This document shows, piece by piece, positions 5,344-10,673 of a DNA stretch of 10,673 nt. This DNA comes from Chloroflexota bacterium (GTDB lineage: Bacteria > Chloroflexota > Dehalococcoidia > GIF9 > AB-539-J10). The stretch spans positions 1-10,673 of the forward strand of contig JAUVWD010000011.1 of NCBI GenBank assembly GCA_030604285.1, written 5' to 3'. The position numbers and the translations under genes were made by a program. The stretch's first letter is position 1, and the number at the start of each line of letters is the position of its first letter. The notes below the pieces were generated by a model. It saw only the letters and a program-made list of their open reading frames with translations. It ran no database searches and was not told where the DNA came from.

Positions 5344-7179
5344 ATGGAAGACTTTGGCAGCATCTTGAACCAAGTCTCGAGACCTGCTCGCTACACGGGC
5401 AGTGAATGGAACAGCATTACCAAAGATTGGGACATAACCCCTACCAGGATTGCATTGTGCTATCCTGACATTTATGAAATTGGGATGTCAAACCTGGCAT
5501 TGCCTATCCTCTACGAAATACTCAATAGTCAGGCAGATGTTCTAGTAGAAAGGGTCTATGCCCCGTGGACAGATATGGAGGCGATCCTACGAAAACAAAC
5601 CATTCCGTTGTTTAGCCTGGAATCCAAACATCTGCTGAAGGAATTTGACGTTATCGCCTTCTCCCTCGGCTATGAGCTTACCTATACTAATGTTCTGAAC
5701 ATCCTCGATTTAGCTCAAATCCCCTTGTTTAGCTCTCAGAGGGAATATCCTTATCCTTTGGTAATAGCAGGGGGTAGTTGTGCTCTTAATCCTGAACCAA
5801 TGGCTGACTTCATCGACCTGTTCGCACTTGGTGAAGGGGAAGAGGTAGTACTTGAGCTACTCGAAGTCATCCAAGCGTACAAGGGCAATAGAAGGGAACT
5901 ATTACAGCAAGCCGCTAAACTCAAAGGCGTCTATGTTCCTAGTTTATACGAAGTCTGCTACACAGCAGATGGCATGCTAGCCAGCTTTACACCGAGGGTA
6001 CCTGAAGCTAAGTCAAAGATCGAGCGCAGGATAGTGCCTGAGCTTTTGCCTCACTTCGCTAAGCCCATCGTCCCTTATGTTGAAGTAGTGCATGATCATG
6101 GCTCTGTAGAAATCCAACGAGGCTGCAGCCAAGGCTGTCGTTTCTGTCAGGCCGGGATGATCTATCGACCGGTGCGAGAACGCGGACAACAACAAGTAAT
6201 AGATGAGGTAAACAAAATCTGCGCTAATTGCGGTTATGGCGAGATATCTTTGCTTTCCTTAAGCACTGGAGATTATCCGCACATCGAAGAGCTCATCACC
6301 CGGCTGTCACAGCAGCACTATAAGGATGGCCTAATGCTGTCGTTGCCTAGCCTTCGATTAGGTGAGAAGATAACTCCACTGATAGATTCATTGTTGCCCC
6401 AAGGCAGAATCAATTTGACCTTCGCCCCCGAGGCTGGAAGTGAAAGATTGCGCCGCGTCATTAACAAAAGCATATCCGAAGAACTCATATTGGATGTCAT
6501 GGCCGGCCTTTTTGACAAAGGTGTAGCAAGCATCAAACTATATTTCATGATGGGATTACCTACGGAAGCTATGGATGACATAGAAAGCATTGCTGGGTTA
6601 GCGCAGAAAATACTCCATTTGCGAAGAGATAATAGGAAACGTCCCAAGCTAAGGATTGGCTTGTCGCCCCTTATTCCTAAGCCTCATACCCCTTTTCAAT
6701 GGCTAGCGCAGGAGGATGAAGAGCAATTATCTCATAAACGTGGGCTATTACAGCAAAAGCTGCGGCGAGAGCAAATCAGACTGTCCTGGCACAATCCTAA
6801 AGCTAGTAGACTTGAGGCAGCCCTATCTCGTGGTGATCGCCGATTAGGAAAAGTCATATACCGAGCTTGGCAACTAGGCTGCAGGTTTGACGCTTGGAGC
6901 GAATGCTTCCATCATCAGAAGTGGCTTGAGGCTTTTGAGGAATGTGGGCTTGATATTGCTTTCTATGCTAATCGAAAGCGATCCTTAGATGAACTACTAC
7001 CCTGGAATCACATTGATGTCGGGGTGACTACCGAGTTCCTGAAGAGGGAGTATGACAATCTGTGGCAAGGGAAAGAGACCCCAGATTGCCGTTACGGCAA
7101 ATGCAACAGTTGCGGCTTACAGAGGTGGCAAGCGAGTTGCCGAAATAAACATAATATGCTGAACGAACTCCCCTGTTAA
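5344..7179 (+). CDS. B12-binding-fold radical SAM protein, TIGR03960-like
   Basis: Radical SAM enzyme of unknown substrate, about 611 residues from the start chosen here. The N-terminal third resembles a B12-binding domain (RIALCYPDIYEIGMSNLAL near residues 35-53, VIAGGSCALNPEPMADF near 140-156) but lacks the classic DxHxxG cobalamin motif. The 4Fe-4S motif CSQGCRFC has Cys 261, 265 and 268, followed by the TIM-barrel motifs LSLSTGDY, LTFAPEAGSERLR and KLYFMMGLPTE. The C-terminus has a second cysteine cluster (Cys 582, 587, 590, 599 in DCRYGKCNSCG...C). Family members start close to 'ILxQVxxPARYTGxE', which fits ATG 5344. Upstream in-frame TTG 5293 and ATG 5320 fall inside the promoter. The usual DUF2344 (TIGR03936) partner is neither fused nor next to it. 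Its stop overlaps that of the convergent hydrolase gene. Confidence 0.9.
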   Translation: MEDFGSILNQVSRPARYTGSEWNSITKDWDITPTRIALCYPDIYEIGMSNLALPILYEILNSQADVLVERVYAPWTDMEAILRKQTIPLFSLESKHLLKEFDVIAFSLGYELTYTNVLNILDLAQIPLFSSQREYPYPLVIAGGSCALNPEPMADFIDLFALGEGEEVVLELLEVIQAYKGNRRELLQQAAKLKGVYVPSLYEVCYTADGMLASFTPRVPEAKSKIERRIVPELLPHFAKPIVPYVEVVHDHGSVEIQRGCSQGCRFCQAGMIYRPVRERGQQQVIDEVNKICANCGYGEISLLSLSTGDYPHIEELITRLSQQHYKDGLMLSLPSLRLGEKITPLIDSLLPQGRINLTFAPEAGSERLRRVINKSISEELILDVMAGLFDKGVASIKLYFMMGLPTEAMDDIESIAGLAQKILHLRRDNRKRPKLRIGLSPLIPKPHTPFQWLAQEDEEQLSHKRGLLQQKLRREQIRLSWHNPKASRLEAALSRGDRRLGKVIYRAWQLGCRFDAWSECFHHQKWLEAFEECGLDIAFYANRKRSLDELLPWNHIDVGVTTEFLKREYDNLWQGKETPDCRYGKCNSCGLQRWQASCRNKHNMLNELPC

Positions 7180-7865
7180 AGGCTGTTCACAAACTGCTCA
7201 ATAGCTTGGTTAACAGCCTCAGGCTTTTCCACGAAAACAAAGTGAGCGCCACCATCGATGACGGTCAGATCGGACCCTTTGATTCTAGCAGCCAAGTAAG
7301 AGCTATACTTCGGGGGTGTCATCTCATCCTCACTGCCACATAGAATCAACGTAGGGACTTCGATTTGGTCGACTTTGTCCATAATGTCAAACTCGTCACA
7401 ACAAAGCATATCAATTAGCTGTACTTCCGCCCCAAGTTCCAGTGATTTGTTCATCAATTTTTCCTTCATCACCGGGTCAATACGACCAAATTGGACCTCG
7501 AGGAAATTCTCCACCCAAACAGAAAGGTTCTCTACGCCGTCCTGAACTACAGAGAGAACTTGTGGAGCCACCCGCAACCTGGCACCAGTGCCGATAAGGA
7601 CTAGCCCCGCGATATCCCTAGGATATTTCAGAGCATACATCTGCACAATTGCTCCGCCCATGGAATGACCAGCCAAAACTGGTGGTGAATATCCTTGGTT
7701 AAGGATGTACCTCCACAGCCAGTCGGTGTAATCCTCAATGCTGGTGCAAAGCTCCCCAAGGGGGTGACCTGGGAGATTGATAGCTTCAGCGTCGGCGAAA
7801 TACTCTGTTTGATACTGCCAGAATTCTGCCGTGCCCCCCGCTCCGGGAACCAGAATCAATTTCAT
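7176..7865 (-). CDS. Alpha/beta-hydrolase fold protein
   Basis: A 229-residue single-domain hydrolase, probably cytoplasmic because no signal peptide or membrane segment is seen. It opens with the strand [11 protein letters not shown], whose PGAGG (7-11) would form the oxyanion-hole loop. The nucleophile elbow is GHSMG with Ser68, the likely acid is Asp180 (LCGSEDEMTPP), and the base is His208 (GGAHFVFVEKP), so the triad looks complete. The pattern fits esterases, MhpC-type C-C hydrolases or haloperoxidase-like members, and the substrate cannot be told from sequence. Its ATG overlaps the lon stop as ATGA, with GGGGTG seven bases upstream, so it is translated with lon and is the last gene of the hsp20-lon operon. 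Its stop overlaps the radical SAM gene's stop in a shared TTAA. Confidence 0.9.
   Translation of the reverse strand: MKLILVPGAGGTAEFWQYQTEYFADAEAINLPGHPLGELCTSIEDYTDWLWRYILNQGYSPPVLAGHSMGGAIVQMYALKYPRDIAGLVLIGTGARLRVAPQVLSVVQDGVENLSVWVENFLEVQFGRIDPVMKEKLMNKSLELGAEVQLIDMLCCDEFDIMDKVDQIEVPTLILCGSEDEMTPPKYSSYLAARIKGSDLTVIDGGAHFVFVEKPEAVNQAIEQFVNSL
7181..7230 (+). terminator. Weak candidate terminator for the radical SAM transcript
   Basis: GGCTGTT (7181-7187) can pair with AACAGCC (7212-7218) across a 24-nt loop. Alternatively AGCC-TCA-GGCT (7215-7225) forms a short hairpin followed by TTT. Both lie just after the radical SAM stop and inside the convergent hydrolase gene. Stems are short, so this is a weak call. 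Confidence 0.2.
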
Positions 7866-10231
7866 TCTAAGGCACCCCGTGAATCCTTTAGGGCAGCCTC
7901 AAGTGCCTCGTCAATTCTATCTGCAAAGACAAATTGCAGCTCTTCCTTGACCTGCTGGGGAACTTCCTCCAAATCCTTTTCGTTCTCCTTGGGCAAGATT
8001 ACTTTCCTGAGCCCAGCACGGTGAGCTGCCAGTACCTTATCCCTAATGCCACCAACGGGGAATATCTTGCCCCTCAATGTAATTTCACCAGTCATACCAA
8101 TATCTTTGCTTACTGAACGCCCCGTCACAGCTGAAATCAAGGCCACAGCCATAGTGATGCCGGCTGAAGGCCCATCCTTAGGGATAGCTCCGGCAGGCAC
8201 GTGGATATGAACATCGTTATCTTCATAGAAGCTCCGGGGCAAACCTGCCACTTCACTACGAGTAAGTGAGCGAGTATAGGTTAGGGCAGCCCGTGCCGAT
8301 TCTTGCATTACATCGCCTAACTTACCAGTAAGAGTAAGATTGCCTTTCCCAGGAACCAATGTAGCTTCAACAAAGATGACATCACCACCTGTTGGGGTCC
8401 AGGCTAACCCCGTAGCTACACCTACCTCGTCAGCTTCCTCTGCTATTTGGTAATGGAATCTCTTGGCTCCCAGGTAATCATGGAGCTTATCGGGCGAAAC
8501 CATGCTTGGCTCTCCCTCGCCTTCAGCCACCTGACGGGCAACTTTACGACAGATCGCTCCAATCTCACGTTCCAAATTCCTCAATCCCGCTTCCCTGGTG
8601 TAGTTCCGAATAATGACAAGCACAGCTTCATCGCCAATTGCAAGCTGCTGTGGAGCTAGCCCATTCTCATTGAGCTGCTTGGGAATAAGAAACTTCTTAG
8701 CAATATGGAGCTTCTCATCCTCAGTATACCCAGGCAGCTCAATCACCTCCATTCTATCTAGCAGGGCTGGAGGAATGGGGTCAACAATGTTACCTGTGGT
8801 GATAAACATGACCTTGGACAAGTCAAAGGGCACATCAAGGTAATGGTCAACAAAGGAGGAGTTCTGCTCCGGGTCGAGAACTTCGAGAAGGGCGGCAGCA
8901 GGGTCGCCTCTGAAATCAACACCTAGTTTATCAATCTCATCGAGCATGAATAAAGGGTTATTAGATTCAGCACGACGAAGCCCCTGAATGATCCTTCCAG
9001 GCAGGGCGCCTACGTATGTGCGGCGATGCCCGCGGATGTCCGCTTCATCTCTGATGCCACCTAAGGAGATGCGCACAAATTTCCTTCCCAAAGCACGAGC
9101 TATAGATTGCCCTACCGAAGTTTTGCCCGTCCCTGGAGGTCCAACAAAACATAAAATAGGCCCTTTCATATCTGGTTTCAACTTCCTCACCGCCAGATAG
9201 TCCAGAATTCTCTCCTTTACCTTATTCAAGTTGTAGTGATCTTCATCGAGAACGCCTGAAGCTCGAACAATATCCAAGTTATCTTCAGTGCTTTTTGACC
9301 AAGGAAGATTAATCAGCCAATCAAGATAAGTACGCGATACAGTGTATTCAGCAGCCGCTGGTGGCATCTTAGCTAAGCGGTCAAGTTCCCGCTCTGCCTC
9401 TTTGTTAGCTTGAGGAGATAAGCTTGCCTCAGCAATCTTCTCTCTGAGCTCGTTTATTTCTAAGGTCCGCTCATCAGCCTCTCCCAATTCCTTCTGTATA
9501 GCTTTCAATTGCTCTCGAAGGTAAAACTCACGTTGCGCTCTAGTCATCTCCTCTTTGGCCTGAGACTGGATTTTGCTTCCTAACTCCAAGACCTCCAACT
9601 CCCGGTTGACAAATGTAGTTAGCTTTTTTATTCGCTCAACAACCTCAATGGCCTCTAAAATCTCCTGCCCTTCCTCAAGCTTGAGGTTAATGTGAGCAGC
9701 AATAAAATCAGCCAAGCTCCCAGGGTGTGGTATATTAAGCACTGCGATATTCAGTTCGTTGGGCAAATTGGGCGCTAGCTCAACAACCCTTTGAAAAAGC
9801 CCAGTTAGATTCCTGACAAGAGCTTCAAGCTCTGTCGTCTTCTCCAGCTTATCCTCAATCACCTCGACCTTAGCCTTCAGGTACGGCTCAACCTGGGTGA
9901 CTTCTTTTAATCCAATTCTCGAGAGGCCTTGGAAGAAGACACGAATCGAGCTATCAGGCAACTTGAGCATTCGAGCAATGAGGACAGCAGTGCCGATGGA
10001 GTGAAGGCTATCAGGAGAAGCTTCTTTTGATCCCGGCCGTTGTGCGAAGAAGCCAATGATCTTGTCCCCAGCAGCCGCCTCGTCTATGAGCTTGATTACT
10101 TTTTCATCCGTTGTGGCCAACGGAACAATGAGAGAGGGATAGACTACACCTTCACTATTAGGAAGGATGGGCAATTCCTCTGGGATACGGAACTTATCCA
10201 CAGTTTCTTTGGTTTCTTGAGCAATAGCCAC
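7862..10231 (-). CDS. lon: ATP-dependent Lon protease
   Basis: Lon is a cytoplasmic hexameric AAA+ serine protease that degrades misfolded and some regulatory proteins. The 789 residues are normal length. Order: N-terminal substrate-binding LON domain (about 18-210), coiled-coil region (about 215-290, with the [18 protein letters not shown] motif), AAA+ module with Walker A GPPGTGKT (364-371), Walker B LFMLDEID (427-434), the R493 region and the [10 protein letters not shown] sensor-2 region (546-555), then the protease domain with catalytic Ser689 in PKDGPSAG and Lys732 in [14 protein letters not shown]. The N-terminal motif reads [13 protein letters not shown] instead of the usual LPLRDVVVFP, a local difference. 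The start is GTG, with AGGGG 7 nt upstream, 13 bases after the hsp20 stop. No frame disruption is seen. Confidence 0.97.
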   Translation of the reverse strand: MAIAQETKETVDKFRIPEELPILPNSEGVVYPSLIVPLATTDEKVIKLIDEAAAGDKIIGFFAQRPGSKEASPDSLHSIGTAVLIARMLKLPDSSIRVFFQGLSRIGLKEVTQVEPYLKAKVEVIEDKLEKTTELEALVRNLTGLFQRVVELAPNLPNELNIAVLNIPHPGSLADFIAAHINLKLEEGQEILEAIEVVERIKKLTTFVNRELEVLELGSKIQSQAKEEMTRAQREFYLREQLKAIQKELGEADERTLEINELREKIAEASLSPQANKEAERELDRLAKMPPAAAEYTVSRTYLDWLINLPWSKSTEDNLDIVRASGVLDEDHYNLNKVKERILDYLAVRKLKPDMKGPILCFVGPPGTGKTSVGQSIARALGRKFVRISLGGIRDEADIRGHRRTYVGALPGRIIQGLRRAESNNPLFMLDEIDKLGVDFRGDPAAALLEVLDPEQNSSFVDHYLDVPFDLSKVMFITTGNIVDPIPPALLDRMEVIELPGYTEDEKLHIAKKFLIPKQLNENGLAPQQLAIGDEAVLVIIRNYTREAGLRNLEREIGAICRKVARQVAEGEGEPSMVSPDKLHDYLGAKRFHYQIAEEADEVGVATGLAWTPTGGDVIFVEATLVPGKGNLTLTGKLGDVMQESARAALTYTRSLTRSEVAGLPRSFYEDNDVHIHVPAGAIPKDGPSAGITMAVALISAVTGRSVSKDIGMTGEITLRGKIFPVGGIRDKVLAAHRAGLRKVILPKENEKDLEEVPQQVKEELQFVFADRIDEALEAALKDSRGALE

Positions 10232-10244
10232 GCTTGATCCCCTG

Positions 10245-10673
10245 TTAACTAACTCTTATATCTATATGGTGCGGTTTTTCCTCGTTTAGCTTAGGCAAGA
10301 TAACTTCCAAAAAACCGTTTGCATAGAAGGCTTTGACTTGATTGGTATTCACATTTGCAGGCAAGGGGACCTCTCGCTGGAAAGATCCCCACAGAATCTC
10401 CATTTGGGAATAAATTCGCTTAATACCCCGCTTGCTATCCCTTCTATCACCTCTAATGGTTAGGATATTGTTGTTAACGATTACTTCGATTTCATCCTCT
10501 CTAACACCCGCCAGTTCAACAAGAACCACTACATCATTATCGGTTTCGTAAACATCAATAGCCGGTTGCCAAGTCATGGGAGAGAAACGAACTACAGGTG
10601 GTTTACGACTGGCAACGTCATGCATCAGCCGCTCCATCTCTCTCTGCATAGTAATAACCACTTCAGGCCACTC
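10245..10673 (-). CDS. Hsp20 / alpha-crystallin small heat-shock protein (5' end outside window)
   Basis: Small heat-shock proteins are ATP-independent holdases that bind unfolding proteins and pass them to other chaperones or proteases. The visible part has a short N-arm (MQREMERLM), then the alpha-crystallin domain: WQPAIDVYETDNDVVVLVEL, NNNILTIRGDRR, GSFQREVPLPANV, and the A-x4-G-x-L motif as AFYANGFLEVILPK. It ends with a C-terminal IDI that fits the IxI anchoring motif. The frame is open to the right edge (residues EWPE precede the GTG at 10661). That GTG and the ATG at 10649 lack a convincing Shine-Dalgarno, so the true start is probably outside the window. The TAA stop is directly followed by the lon Shine-Dalgarno. 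The pairing with lon points to a stress operon. Confidence 0.93.
   Translation of the reverse strand, partial: EWPEVVITMQREMERLMHDVASRKPPVVRFSPMTWQPAIDVYETDNDVVVLVELAGVREDEIEVIVNNNILTIRGDRRDSKRGIKRIYSQMEILWGSFQREVPLPANVNTNQVKAFYANGFLEVILPKLNEEKPHHIDIRVS

Overview
This window is a conserved housekeeping region. It holds three gene blocks and two divergent promoters. The bacterium is most likely a Chloroflexota (Dehalococcoidia-like) organism or a near relative. That placement rests on remembered family resemblance only: the 'VDEGT' switch-I variant of EF-G, the L23 start 'MHLYEVL', a long S12 insertion and a bS22-like small protein. Base composition is moderate and start codons are mixed ATG/GTG/TTG. 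No phage, transposase, CRISPR, tRNA or rRNA was recognised.

Block 1 (1-5001, minus strand) is a fused str/S10 ribosomal operon read right to left: rpsL, rpsG, fusA, rpsJ, rplC, rplD, rplW, then the start of a very small basic ORF that closely resembles bS22/AURKAIP1-COX24-domain proteins and runs off the left edge. There is no tuf between fusA and rpsJ, and rplB does not follow rplW directly. Spacing is tight: stop and start codons abut at fusA/rpsJ, rplD overlaps rplW, and one base separates rplW from the small ORF. A perfect 12-bp hairpin at the rplD/rplW junction covers the rplW Shine-Dalgarno and adds codons to the end of L4. S12 has about 14 extra residues next to its decoding-site loop.

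The intergenic region (5002-5343) carries divergent promoters. The ribosomal promoter has a perfect TTGACA -35 box embedded in a 16-bp palindrome. The rightward promoter is TTGAAG-N17-TATAAT. It covers the most upstream possible start codons of the next gene, so that gene must begin downstream, at 5344.

Block 2 (5344-7179, plus strand) is a stand-alone B12-binding-fold radical SAM protein (TIGR03960-like). Its stop codon overlaps, tail to tail, that of the last gene of block 3.

Block 3 (7176-10673, minus strand) is a stress operon: an Hsp20 small heat-shock protein (5' end outside the window), Lon protease, and an alpha/beta hydrolase coupled to lon by an ATGA overlap. Hsp20 holds unfolding proteins and Lon degrades damaged ones; the role of the hydrolase is unknown.

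I see no convincing new multi-gene system. The observations most worth checking are the bS22-like gene inside the ribosomal operon, the hairpin at rplD/rplW, the palindrome on the ribosomal promoter and the S12 insertion.
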